Positions 1 through 8,324 of a DNA stretch of 64,000 bases are shown here, piece by piece; the first letter of the stretch is position 1, and every line of letters begins with the position of its first letter. The stretch comes from JBMYRH01 sp049602155 (GTDB taxonomy: Bacteria; Myxococcota_A; UBA9042; PHBI01; JBMYRH01), in NCBI GenBank assembly GCA_049602155.1, contig JBMYRH010000020.1, forward strand, positions 21,696-85,695, written 5' to 3'. The position numbers and the translations under genes are program-made. The notes under the pieces were generated by a model. It searched no databases and was not told where the DNA came from. It saw only the letters and a list, made by a program, of their open reading frames with translations.

Positions 1-161
1 AGGGTAAAGGCAAGGTGCTCTGGCCGTGGCGACGCGTTGGCCCCTTCTGTGACGGCTGTTGGGGGCTCGGCTGGACCAGCCTCCCCTTCGTCTCCAAGGC
101 GGACATCGGTCAGACGCCAGATGAGGAGATGCCAACGGCCTCCGAGCCAGAGGAGCGTTGA
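1..161 (+). CDS. C-terminal end of an unidentified protein (5' truncated by window edge)
   Basis: A reading frame open from the left edge (codons in phase with base 3) ends at TGA 159-161. It encodes about 52 residues rich in Gly, Trp and Cys (PFCDGCWGLGW) with an acidic tail ending EPEER. The next gene starts 23 bases later on the same strand, which fits an operon. The fragment is too short to assign a family. The other frame open across this stretch is Arg/Pro-rich and looks like a shadow. Confidence 0.45.
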   Translation, partial: GKGKVLWPWRRVGPFCDGCWGLGWTSLPFVSKADIGQTPDEEMPTASEPEER

Positions 162-184
162 CCGCGCCCCTGCGTCAGGTAACC

Positions 185-1447
185 ATGCCGCCCATGCGCG
201 CCTTACTAAGCTTCGCCGTCCTCTGCCTGATCGTCACCGCTGGAGCCTGTGCGCCGGTAGCGACCCTCCAGCCTGCGACCTTCCTCGATGTCACCGCCGT
301 CAAGAGCCAAGCGAGCGACTGGCGCGGTCCACGGGAAGGGACCACCTACCTGCAGCGCCGTTACGAGCTCAAGGTTGGCCTCTCGACGCAACCCAGCGAC
401 GCGACCAGCCGCCTTCGCGCTCACGTCGTCAGGGTCAACTGGGATGCAGCGTCACCTGCCACCGTACCGATCGTCGCACCCAGCGGCGCACGTTTGCTCT
501 CGGTGAACGCTCGCATCATCGGCGCCGAGAGCGTGCGCCCCGTGACAGCCAACCGGGAGGGCCCCGAGTCGGAGGGGGCGATCCCGGATCCTGAGCAGTC
601 GTTGTGGTCACTCACGTTCCCTCCGGTGCCCACCGGCGAAGCACTGGAGGTGATCGCAGACTTCGAGATCCCAGGCACCTTAGCGACGGATGCGCGCTGG
701 CTAGGCGCCGCAGACGGCCCCACGGCACAGCTGCTGATTCGCTATGATGTGCCCAAGGGGGCGAAGGCGACGATGCAAGTGCGAGGCGCGAGCGCGCGCC
801 CCGTGCTGACCCGCCAAGACGGCAAACAGGTCTTCGCGGTCTTTATGAGCGACGTCCCCCCGCGAGGGGCCAGCAAGGCCCATGTGCGCTACGTCACGAT
901 GTCGGCCTCGGTCCGAGGCTATGGTCAGACGTTCGCGAGCACATGGAGTCGAATGTCCGCCCCGTACACCGCGACCCTAGTCGAGGGCTCATCGGCCCTT
1001 CGCATGAACCATAGAGAGCCCTTTCGACCCGAGAACGCAGACGTACCAGGGGCCCAATCGGCCTACCTCTGGGTGCGCGATCGACTCCAGCGAGAGGATG
1101 CCCTGTCAGCGCGCTGGTCGACCAGCCGCCCGCTCCCTAACCTCGTCACCACCAACGACCTGAACGCCATCGACAAAGTGCACCTGCTCCGCTGGCTGCT
1201 CGACGCCGCGAACATCCCCCATCAAGTCGCCGTGGTCCGCTCGAACCGCTTCGCCCGCATAGACGCCAAGCTGCCCATCCCCGGGGCCTTTGACAGCGCC
1301 CTGATATACCTCCCGGAGCCGAAGCTGTGGCTGGACCCCGCCTGCCAAGCATGCCAGCCCGGCGAGGTCCGCGAGGACTTCCGCGGGGCACACACGCTGC
1401 TCCTCCCGGCGAAGGGCGGCGCGGGGCTGACGCAGCTCCCCGAATAG
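185..1447 (+). CDS. DUF3857/transglutaminase-like lipoprotein, catalytic residues missing
   Basis: A 420-residue exported protein. The N-terminus (MPPMRALLSFAVLCLIV...) is a signal peptide ending in the lipobox AGAC, so it is probably lipid-anchored. Residues of about 50-260 have the beta-rich pattern of DUF3857 domains. Residues of about 300-400 resemble the transglutaminase-like core: the DKVHLLRWLLDAANIP helix and the WLDP strand match CKDKAxLLxALLRxAGIP and the final Asp motif. The nucleophilic Cys position reads Ala-Ile before Asp-Lys, and the usual His (FNHA) reads FDSA, so the protease/transglutaminase triad is lost. ATG 185 is preferred over TTG 158 because AGG at 177-179 is well spaced and the start falls after the upstream stop; ATG 194 is also possible. 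The function is probably structural or substrate-binding. Confidence 0.6.
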   Translation: MPPMRALLSFAVLCLIVTAGACAPVATLQPATFLDVTAVKSQASDWRGPREGTTYLQRRYELKVGLSTQPSDATSRLRAHVVRVNWDAASPATVPIVAPSGARLLSVNARIIGAESVRPVTANREGPESEGAIPDPEQSLWSLTFPPVPTGEALEVIADFEIPGTLATDARWLGAADGPTAQLLIRYDVPKGAKATMQVRGASARPVLTRQDGKQVFAVFMSDVPPRGASKAHVRYVTMSASVRGYGQTFASTWSRMSAPYTATLVEGSSALRMNHREPFRPENADVPGAQSAYLWVRDRLQREDALSARWSTSRPLPNLVTTNDLNAIDKVHLLRWLLDAANIPHQVAVVRSNRFARIDAKLPIPGAFDSALIYLPEPKLWLDPACQACQPGEVREDFRGAHTLLLPAKGGAGLTQLPE

Positions 1448-1451
1448 ACTG

Positions 1452-1510
1452 GGCAGGCTCGTGGAGATCGACTAGTACCATCCGGCGGAGCCGGCCGAAG
1501 ATGGCCTGCC
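1452..1510 (+). other. Structured intergenic RNA/terminator candidate upstream of prfC
   Basis: GGCAGGC at 1452-1458 is the perfect reverse complement of GCCTGCC at 1504-1510. Inside it sits a second hairpin, CCGGC (1482-1486), GGA, GCCGG (1490-1494). It lies between the transglutaminase-like lipoprotein and prfC. No U-tract follows, so it could be a factor-dependent terminator or a structured leader of prfC. Confidence 0.35.
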
Positions 1511-1556
1511 AGCGCTGACCACGCACCGCTCCCTCGCCAGCCCTGGAAGCCGCATC

Positions 1557-3182
1557 ATGTCCACCAGCTCCGACACCCGCCGCATCGAGACTGAAGTCGC
1601 GCGACGACGCACCTTCGCGATCATCAGTCACCCGGACGCCGGCAAGACGACCCTGACCGAGAAGCTGCTGCTCTACGGCGGCGCGATTCACTTGGCGGGC
1701 GCCGTCAAAGCGCGGCGCGCCTCCAAGCACGCGACCAGTGACTGGATGAAGATGGAGCAAGAGCGAGGCATCTCGGTGACCTCCTCGGTGATGCAGTTCA
1801 CCTACCAAGACCACTGCGTGAACATCCTCGACACCCCAGGTCACCAAGACTTCAGTGAGGACACCTTCCGGACACTGGCCGCCGCCGACTCAGCGGTCAT
1901 GCTCATCGACGCTGCCAAGGGCGTCGAGCCACAGACCGAGAAGCTCTTTCGCGTCTGTAAGCTGCGTGGCATCCCGATCTTCACCTTCGTCAATAAGATG
2001 GACCGCGAGGGGCGCGAGCCGCTCGATCTGATGGACGAACTCGAGACACACCTGGGGATGCCAGCATGCCCGGTCAATTGGCCCGTCTTCGACGACAACC
2101 GCTTCGCGGGTGTCTACGACCGACGTACGGAAACCATCCATGTCTTCAGCAGTCAAAAGGACCACGGTGCGACCACCGTCGGCGCAGTAGTCGTCCCTTA
2201 CGCAGAGGCCAAGGGGCACCCGGACCTGCCCGAAGGCTGCCTGGCGCGCCTGGAGGAGGATCTTGAGCTCCTCGATGTCGCGGGCGACCCGTATGACGAA
2301 GAGCGCGTCCTCAATGGCGAATTGTCTCCGATGTTCTTTGGCTCTGCGCTCACCAACTTTGGTGTCGAGCCTTTCTTAGAGGCCTACTTGGAGATGGGCC
2401 CCGCCCCGACCACCCGCAAGACGGTCGACGGTGAGGTCTCCGCCACAGACGAGGCCTTCAGCGGCTTCGTCTTTAAGATCCAAGCGAACATGGACACCTC
2501 CCACCGAGATCGCATCGCGTTCCTGCGCGTCTGCTCAGGCCGATTCCGCAAGGGGATGGAGGCGCGCCACGTGCGCCTCGGGAAGAACCTGCGCTTGAAG
2601 AACCCTTCAGCCTTCATGGCGCGGGAACGATCGGTCATCGAGGAGGCCTACGCAGGGGACATCCTTGGGCTCTACGACCCAGGGGTATTCCGGATCGGTG
2701 ACACCCTGACGACCGGCAAGGACCTCCGCTTCGAGGGCATCCCGCACTTCTCTCCCGAGCTCTTCCGGCGGATCCGCGTCGGTGACCCTCTGAAGCGCAA
2801 ACAGCTCCTCAAGGGGCTACTGCAGCTCGCCGAAGAGGGCGCGATCCAGGTCTTCGCGGACTTCATCACCGAGTCCGTCGACATCGTCGGCGCCGTCGGC
2901 CAACTCCAGTTTGACGTCTTGAAGGCCCGGCTAGAGAGCGAGTACCGCGTCGACGCGATCCTCGAGACGCTCCCTTACACGATGTGTCGATGGGTCATCG
3001 GTGAGAACTTCGATCCCAAGACCTTTCGCCGTGGCCAAGGCAACATCTGCGCACGTGACCGCGACGGGCACCCAGTCGTCCTCTTCCAGAACACCTGGGG
3101 GGTCAACTGGGCCAAGGACAACAACAAGGCCTTTGAGCTCTTACCCGTGTCGCCGCTGGCCGACTTCGCGGGCTCGCTCTAG
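1557..3182 (+). CDS. prfC: Peptide chain release factor 3
   Basis: A 541-residue translational GTPase that recycles RF1/RF2 from the ribosome after peptide release. The G domain shows the P-loop SHPDAGKT (residues 24-31), the G3 motif DTPGHQDF near residue 100 and the G4 motif NKMD. The RF3-specific stretches SDWMKMEQERGISV and VGAVGQLQFDVLKARL distinguish it from EF-G. The length is close to the usual 525-535. The start ATG has GGAAG seven bases upstream. The next gene is convergent and is separated by a hairpin. Nothing looks unusual, and assignment is secure. Confidence 0.97.
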   Translation: MSTSSDTRRIETEVARRRTFAIISHPDAGKTTLTEKLLLYGGAIHLAGAVKARRASKHATSDWMKMEQERGISVTSSVMQFTYQDHCVNILDTPGHQDFSEDTFRTLAAADSAVMLIDAAKGVEPQTEKLFRVCKLRGIPIFTFVNKMDREGREPLDLMDELETHLGMPACPVNWPVFDDNRFAGVYDRRTETIHVFSSQKDHGATTVGAVVVPYAEAKGHPDLPEGCLARLEEDLELLDVAGDPYDEERVLNGELSPMFFGSALTNFGVEPFLEAYLEMGPAPTTRKTVDGEVSATDEAFSGFVFKIQANMDTSHRDRIAFLRVCSGRFRKGMEARHVRLGKNLRLKNPSAFMARERSVIEEAYAGDILGLYDPGVFRIGDTLTTGKDLRFEGIPHFSPELFRRIRVGDPLKRKQLLKGLLQLAEEGAIQVFADFITESVDIVGAVGQLQFDVLKARLESEYRVDAILETLPYTMCRWVIGENFDPKTFRRGQGNICARDRDGHPVVLFQNTWGVNWAKDNNKAFELLPVSPLADFAGSL

Positions 3183-3192
3183 ATATCCGATC

Positions 3193-3208
3193 GAGCGCGT
3201 GGGCGCTC
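3193..3208. terminator. Hairpin between convergent prfC and pirin genes
   Basis: GAGCGC at 3193-3198, a GTGG loop, then GCGCTC at 3203-3208. This perfect 6-bp stem lies in the 32-base gap between two convergent stop codons. It probably serves as a bidirectional terminator. No T-run follows, so termination strength is uncertain. Confidence 0.5.
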
Positions 3209-3214
3209 AGACGT

Positions 3215-3937
3215 CTAGCTCAACGCAACGGAGCTGTGAGGCTGACCGGCGATCACCATGACGCGTGCGTCACCGGTGCTCTGAATCTTGAAGGCCCCCT
3301 GACCAGGGAATGCTGCAGTGCCTGCCTCCACCTTCGCCTCACCGATGGTCACCTTCCCATCGACGACGTAAGCGAAGCCGTTCCACCCCGCCGGGATGTT
3401 CGCCTCATGGGAGGCGCCTGGGCCCAGCGCAATGTCGTAGCATTGCACGGGCGTCTTGAGCTGCAGCGGCGAATTGTCACCGGCGACGGTACGCACGCGC
3501 ACGCCGGGCGAAGAGGCCTCCGGGAACGCATCGGATGCGACTTGGTTGACCCCCATGGTCGCGCCGTTCAGACGCTCAGGGACGTTCACCCAGAGCTTCA
3601 AGCCACGCTTGCGTACGCCGGAGACGGGCGCCTCGACCTGGTCATGGGCGGTGGGCGCCACGACGACCTGAGCACCACCAGCCTCCACGCGACGGGTGTT
3701 GCCGGAAGCGTCCGAGTGCTCGACGGCACCATCGAGCATGTAGGTGAGAGCCTCGAAGCCACGGTGGGCATGTGTAGGCCATGCGTCCACCTCAGGCTCC
3801 AGATCAAACTCGTCGAGCACGACGAACGGATCCAGGTGCTGCAACGAGAGGGTTGGAAAAAGGCGGAGCAATGACGCGGCCTGATCTTCGGAGACCTGGT
3901 CAGCGGCGAGCGTGGTGGGGCTAGGCTCTGAGGTCAT
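3215..3937 (-). CDS. Pirin family bicupin protein
   Basis: 240 residues with pirin layout: an N-terminal cupin with HLDPFVVLDEFD and the metal-site motif THAHRGFEALTYMLDG, the strand LKLWVNVPERL, then a second cupin near the C-terminus. Pirins are non-haem metal proteins with regulatory or quercetinase roles. The second ligand pair, normally HSEMP after GRG, is changed here to AHDQVEAP, so metal binding may be altered. The start at 3937 is chosen because GGGAGG lies about nine bases upstream; an in-frame extension to 4189 would run through the divergent promoter and into the neighbouring gene. It is divergent from the methyltransferase gene with 79 bases between the starts. Confidence 0.85.
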   Translation of the reverse strand: MTSEPSPTTLAADQVSEDQAASLLRLFPTLSLQHLDPFVVLDEFDLEPEVDAWPTHAHRGFEALTYMLDGAVEHSDASGNTRRVEAGGAQVVVAPTAHDQVEAPVSGVRKRGLKLWVNVPERLNGATMGVNQVASDAFPEASSPGVRVRTVAGDNSPLQLKTPVQCYDIALGPGASHEANIPAGWNGFAYVVDGKVTIGEAKVEAGTAAFPGQGAFKIQSTGDARVMVIAGQPHSSVALS

Positions 3938-4016
3938 AATCGTGTTCCTCCCTGCGGGCGGGCTTGTTTCAGGTCTGGCGCCTCGCGTCAAGAAGGAGGT
4001 AAAGAAGGGATCGAAT

Positions 4017-5216
4017 ATGCCGTTGATTCGAAACCAGAGCACCTCCACGGTGCGTCTCACTCTGTCCAGAGACCTGACTAGAAGCCTCCGTCGAGGCCAC
4101 CCATGGGTCTTTGCAGACGCGCTGAAGCACACACCCGACGGGACGGCGGGCGCGCACGCGGCGCTCTCTGATCGGCGGGGCAAACCCATCGCGCGCGGGT
4201 TCTACGACCCGGAGAGCCCCCTCGCCTTCCGCGCGTGCACCGTGACCCGCAAGGGGTACCTCGACGATGAGTGGGCTGCGGCGCAGCTCGAGCACGCCGT
4301 CCAGCTTCGGGACCTCCTCATCGACCGACGCATCACCACAGGGTACCGCCTCTTCAACGGGGAAGGTGACGGCCTCCCAGGGTTGGTGGTCGATGTCTAC
4401 GGCGACACCGCCGTCTTGAAACTCGATGGCCCTGCGCCAGAGGGCTTCTGGGACGCGAAGGGGATTGCTGAGTGGGTCTCAGAGCGCCTCAACCTCTCGC
4501 GCGTCTACCAGCGTGATCGCACACGAACGGGGCCACAGGGTCGAGCCCTCGTCGGCGCGGCGCCCGACGCCCCCGTCCAATTCTTGGAGCACGGCCTCCG
4601 GTTCGCGGCCGACGTCGTGCAAGGCCAGAAGACCGGCTTCTTCCTCGATCAGCGTGAGAACCGTCAGCTGATCCGTTCAATGGCCGCTGGCCGCCAGACG
4701 CTGAACGTCTTCGGCTACACCGGTGGCTTCTCGGTCTATGCCGGCGCTGGCGGAGCCACGCGCGTCACCACCGTCGACATCGCCAAGCCCGCCATCGCCG
4801 CGTCCGAGGCGAACATGGCCCTCAACGGGTTGAGCGCCTGTCATGAGGCGGTCGCAGAGGACGCCTTTGCGTTTTTAGAGGGCGCGGCAGAGGCCAAGCG
4901 CTCCTGGGATTTGGTGATCTTGGATCCCCCGTCTTTCGCGCCAAACCGTCAATCCGCCGATCGCGCCGGGAGCGCCTATGAGCGCCTCGTGACCGCCGGC
5001 GCACGGGTCACCGCGCCGGGCGGCTTGCTCGCCGCGGCGTCCTGCTCGAGCCACGTGGGCCTTGAGGCCTTCACGCGGCACGTCGAGAACGGCGTCGGGG
5101 GCGCGCGGCGACGCGCCACCGTGCTGGGGATCCACCAACAACCTTCGGATCACCCCACGCCCCTCCCCTTTCAAGACTTTCGTTACCTGAAGTTGCTCTT
5201 ACTTCGACTCGACTGA
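4017..5216 (+). CDS. Class I rRNA large-subunit methyltransferase, RlmI-like (PUA + SAM MTase)
   Basis: 399 residues. An N-terminal PUA-type domain (RGHPWVFADAL, then the strand GKPIARGFYDPES) is followed by an RlmI-type Rossmann methyltransferase: FFLDQRENR, the SAM-binding motif NVFGYTGGFSVYA, the acidic loop VDIAKPA, and the catalytic motif LDPPSFA. The later ASCSSH stretch matches RlmI/YccW proteins, which make m5C in 23S rRNA (C1962 in E. coli). The target here is inferred from family membership. The start at 4017 has an upstream purine-rich SD (AAGAAGGGA); longer in-frame extensions overlap the divergent pirin promoter. Confidence 0.88.
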   Translation: MPLIRNQSTSTVRLTLSRDLTRSLRRGHPWVFADALKHTPDGTAGAHAALSDRRGKPIARGFYDPESPLAFRACTVTRKGYLDDEWAAAQLEHAVQLRDLLIDRRITTGYRLFNGEGDGLPGLVVDVYGDTAVLKLDGPAPEGFWDAKGIAEWVSERLNLSRVYQRDRTRTGPQGRALVGAAPDAPVQFLEHGLRFAADVVQGQKTGFFLDQRENRQLIRSMAAGRQTLNVFGYTGGFSVYAGAGGATRVTTVDIAKPAIAASEANMALNGLSACHEAVAEDAFAFLEGAAEAKRSWDLVILDPPSFAPNRQSADRAGSAYERLVTAGARVTAPGGLLAAASCSSHVGLEAFTRHVENGVGGARRRATVLGIHQQPSDHPTPLPFQDFRYLKLLLLRLD

Positions 5217-5282
5217 GGTGACGTCGAGTCCCCAGCGGCTTCACTCGGGTCCCCCCCCACCCCCATCGTCAAGCGAACCGTC

Positions 5283-7406
5283 ATGCACACCCCTACAATC
5301 GAGCTCCCACCCGCCTTGAGCCGGCTAGAGCCCCTCGCCTATGACCTGACTTGGAGCTGGTGGCCCGACGCCCGTGCCCTCTTCGCGGAGCTCGATCCCG
5401 ACCTTTGGCGCGCGCTCCACGGCAACCCCGTCGCGCTCTTGCAGCAGGTCTCGCCTGCGCGCCTCGAGGGCCTCACTAAACAGCCTGATTTCCTCACGCG
5501 GATGAACGCGCTCTGCGACCGCATCGATGCAGAGCGAGAGGCACCGCACCGCACCGCCATGCCAAACGACGGCCTCGTCGCCTATTTTTGCGCTGAGTTC
5601 GGGCTCACTCAGGCTCTGCCCATCTACTCAGGCGGGCTCGGCATCCTGGCGGGTGACCACATCAAGAGCGCGAGCGAGCTCGGCCTCCCCTTTGTAGGGG
5701 TCGGGCTCTTTTATCGCGGGGGGTATTTCGAGCAGGTCCTCTCGCGAGACGGTGAGCAGCAGGCCTACGCGCACAAACTTGAGCCGAGCACGCTGCCCAT
5801 GCGGCCCGCTCAGACCCCCGCAGGTGAAGACGCTCGCGTCACGGTCTCGATAGAGGGCCGTGACGTCCACGCCGTCGTCTGGGAAGTGACCGTCGGCCGG
5901 ACACGCCTCTTCCTCCTCGACACAGACGTCGCCCCGAACAGCGCCGAGGATCGCCTCATCACACAGCGACTCTACGGCGGGGACAATGAGACACGCATCC
6001 GACAAGAGGTCGTGCTTGGTTTCGGCGGCGTGCGGGCCCTGCGGGCCCTGGGGCTCACCCCGACCGTGTTTCACATGAACGAAGGCCACGCAGCCTTCCT
6101 GACGCTCGAGCGCATCCGTGAGGCGGTCGCAGCGGGCGCCAACTTTGAGGAGGCCCGTGTCAGCTGCGCGGCGCAGAACGTCTTCACGACGCACACCCCC
6201 GTCCCAGCTGGATTCGACATCTTCAGTACAGAGCAGCTCGACCGCGTACTCCCTGGGCTCGCCACGGCGCTCGGGACGACGCAGGGACGCCTCCTGCAGC
6301 TCGCCGCGCATGTCGGCGACGACACAGGCGCGCATGGCTTCAACATGGCGTACCTCGCGATCCGCTGCGCCGACTGGCTCAACGGCGTCTCGCAGCTCCA
6401 CGCCAAGGTCTCCCGTGGGATGTGGCGTGAGATGTGGCCGGGGACTGCTGAGGATGACATCCCCATCATCGGCGTCACCAACGGGATCCACAGCCGCACC
6501 TGGGTGTCACAGAGCCTCGGGAGACAGCTCGGCGCCCTCAGTGGCCGCAGATGGGAGGGAGACTCTGGCGCCCCCGAGCTGTGGGCCGCGGCCAAAGAGC
6601 TCCCGAGTGGACCGCTCTGGGCGGCACGGTCTGAGGCACGCGCGACGCTCATCCGAAGCGTGCGAGACCGACACGTCGCCGCCCTGCGCCGGCGCGGGGT
6701 CAGCACGGAGGCCCTCGACGAGGCCGCGAGCTTCCTCGACCCCGACGCCCTCACCATCGGCTTCGCGCGCCGCTTTGCGACCTACAAACGGGCCACGTTG
6801 ATCCTACGTGATCGCGACCGCCTCGACCGACTCCTCGGCGACAGTGACCGGCCCGTACAAATGCTCTTCGCCGGCAAAGCCCACCCGAAAGACGTCCCTG
6901 GCCAGACGTTCTTGCGCGAACTTTACGCAGCGTCCCAAGAGCCTCGTTTCCGCGGTAAAATCCTCGTCCTCGAGGGGTATGACATCGGCCTCGGCCGAGA
7001 GCTCGTCCAGGGCGTAGATGTCTGGCTCAACACCCCTCGGTGCCCCAAGGAGGCGAGCGGGACGAGCGGCATGAAGGTGGCCGCCAATGGTGGCCTCAAC
7101 CTCTCGATCCTCGATGGATGGTGGGCCGAAGGCTACGACGGGACAAACGGCTGGGCCATCGGCAACGGAGAGATCTGGGACGATCAAGAGGCGGGCGACG
7201 CCAGTGACGCCGTGACGCTCCTCGACCTGCTCGAGACCGAGGTCATCCCAGCCTTCTACGAGCGCACCCCAGAGGGGCTCCCAGAGGGCTGGCTGGCGCG
7301 AATGCGCCGCGCGATGATCACGTCAGGTCCGGTCTACGCCACCGATCGCATGGTGCGGGATTACGCCGAGCAGCTCTATGCCCAAGCGCACGCCGCAGGA
7401 CGCTAG
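5283..7406 (+). CDS. glgP: Alpha-glucan (glycogen/maltodextrin) phosphorylase
   Basis: A 707-residue GT35 phosphorylase that releases glucose-1-phosphate from alpha-1,4-glucans. It starts with the DUF3417-like region typical of the short bacterial/archaeal AgpA-type enzymes (YDLTWSWWPDARALF). This is followed by VAYFCAEFGLTQALPIYSGG, GVTNGIHSRTW and the PLP-lysine motif EASGTSGMKVAANGG, with the Schiff-base lysine at residue 598. It is shorter than E. coli GlgP (815), which fits this subfamily. The stop codon overlaps that of the convergent SNase-like gene within a shared CTAG. No strong SD is visible before the ATG. Confidence 0.95.
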   Translation: MHTPTIELPPALSRLEPLAYDLTWSWWPDARALFAELDPDLWRALHGNPVALLQQVSPARLEGLTKQPDFLTRMNALCDRIDAEREAPHRTAMPNDGLVAYFCAEFGLTQALPIYSGGLGILAGDHIKSASELGLPFVGVGLFYRGGYFEQVLSRDGEQQAYAHKLEPSTLPMRPAQTPAGEDARVTVSIEGRDVHAVVWEVTVGRTRLFLLDTDVAPNSAEDRLITQRLYGGDNETRIRQEVVLGFGGVRALRALGLTPTVFHMNEGHAAFLTLERIREAVAAGANFEEARVSCAAQNVFTTHTPVPAGFDIFSTEQLDRVLPGLATALGTTQGRLLQLAAHVGDDTGAHGFNMAYLAIRCADWLNGVSQLHAKVSRGMWREMWPGTAEDDIPIIGVTNGIHSRTWVSQSLGRQLGALSGRRWEGDSGAPELWAAAKELPSGPLWAARSEARATLIRSVRDRHVAALRRRGVSTEALDEAASFLDPDALTIGFARRFATYKRATLILRDRDRLDRLLGDSDRPVQMLFAGKAHPKDVPGQTFLRELYAASQEPRFRGKILVLEGYDIGLGRELVQGVDVWLNTPRCPKEASGTSGMKVAANGGLNLSILDGWWAEGYDGTNGWAIGNGEIWDDQEAGDASDAVTLLDLLETEVIPAFYERTPEGLPEGWLARMRRAMITSGPVYATDRMVRDYAEQLYAQAHAAGR

Positions 7407-8206
7407 CGCCTGGGCATCGGGTTCTTGAGGTGCGGCGGAAGCACCAAGCGGTTCTCACGCCCCTTGATAAGGCACTCCGGGCGCTTCTTTCCGTAGCGCT
7501 CCTCAAAGGGTACATGGAGCATGCAGCTCCCGCCGTGGCACCAAGCGTCACAGGTCGAGAAGACCTTCTTGTGCTTCACCTTCCAGGACTGACCGGTGCG
7601 GGTGTCGCACACACGGTTGTAGACCTCGGCACCCTCCTCGCCCTCCTTCTCCGTGATGGAGTGGATGCTCGTCACGATGGTCGAGGGGATCGTCCGCTTC
7701 CACATCCCCATCCGGTTCTTCTGTGCCTCGTGCTGAATCGCCAAGAGCTTCGGATCGGGCTTGCCCGACACAGCGAAGACGTGGGCGTAACCCTTGGCGA
7801 GCATCTCGGCCATCAGGTCCGGGCAACTCACCAGCGCGCGACCATAACCACCGCCGCCTTCTTGGGTGGTGCACTTCCACACCTTGGACTTCGCCAGCTC
7901 TGTCCCCGCCTTGGCGTTGTCGTAGAGGTCGTACCCGTGGAGCGGCCCCCAAAAGTGGACCGGCCCATAGGACTCCAGCGTGTTGTAGCCCGCGAGCCGA
8001 GCTCGGGTCTCCTTGAGGGGCCCCCTGATCACGCGAAAGGAGTCACCGTCGTTCCAGACCACGCGGGTCTTCCGGCCGTCGAGCTCGACCCACATCCGCG
8101 AATCTTTCTTCTTCGCTTTGGAGCGCTTAGCCGTCACGGTCGGCGCGACCATGAGGATCAGGAGCAGCGCAATCCAACTGCGTACACACATTGCTGACAG
8201 CGACAC
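7403..8206 (-). CDS. Secreted staphylococcal-nuclease-like (SNase/TNase) protein
   Basis: 267 residues with a signal peptide (CVRSWIALLLILMVAPTVTA). The SNase fold motifs are present: DGDSF, then RLAGYNTLESYG (equivalents of SNase Arg35 and Glu43), then GGYGRALVS (Arg87 equivalent). The catalytic trio therefore looks intact. After the nuclease domain there is a tail of about 90 residues with four cysteines (VCDTRTG, STCDAWCHGGSC, PEC) that is not part of the SNase fold. GTG at 8206 is preferred because GAGGAGG sits five bases upstream; ATG at 8191 is an alternative. It probably degrades extracellular or periplasmic nucleic acid. Confidence 0.75.
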   Translation of the reverse strand: MSLSAMCVRSWIALLLILMVAPTVTAKRSKAKKKDSRMWVELDGRKTRVVWNDGDSFRVIRGPLKETRARLAGYNTLESYGPVHFWGPLHGYDLYDNAKAGTELAKSKVWKCTTQEGGGGYGRALVSCPDLMAEMLAKGYAHVFAVSGKPDPKLLAIQHEAQKNRMGMWKRTIPSTIVTSIHSITEKEGEEGAEVYNRVCDTRTGQSWKVKHKKVFSTCDAWCHGGSCMLHVPFEERYGKKRPECLIKGRENRLVLPPHLKNPMPRR

Positions 8207-8235
8207 ATCGACCTCCTCAACAGGGGACCCCACTT

Positions 8236-8268
8236 AGCACATCGCATGAGCGAACTCTAAGCACATCG
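8236..8268. repeat. 9-bp direct repeat in divergent promoter region
   Basis: AGCACATCG... spacing: GCACATCG preceded by A or T-A occurs at about 8236-8244 and again at 8260-8268, a 24-bp period, between the divergent SNase-like and cysteine-rich lipoprotein genes. It may be a regulator-binding pair shared by both promoters. Confidence 0.3.
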
Positions 8269-8273
8269 AACCC

Positions 8274-8303
8274 TTGAGTGGTCTCGTCGCACTCGTGTAG
8301 GGT
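8274..8303 (+). promoter_or_regulatory. Possible sigma-70-type promoter for the cysteine-rich lipoprotein
   Basis: TTGAGT at 8274-8279 and TAGGGT at 8298-8303 are separated by 18 bases, and the start codon follows about 22 bases later. The match is only moderate, so this is a suggestion. Confidence 0.3.
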
Positions 8304-8324
8304 CCGCCGCGTAGAGGTATGAAC

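Noticed and set aside
3937..4189. Long N-terminal extension of the pirin (85 residues)
   Set aside because: A good SD precedes ATG 3937, the extension overlaps the divergent methyltransferase gene and its sequence is not pirin-like.
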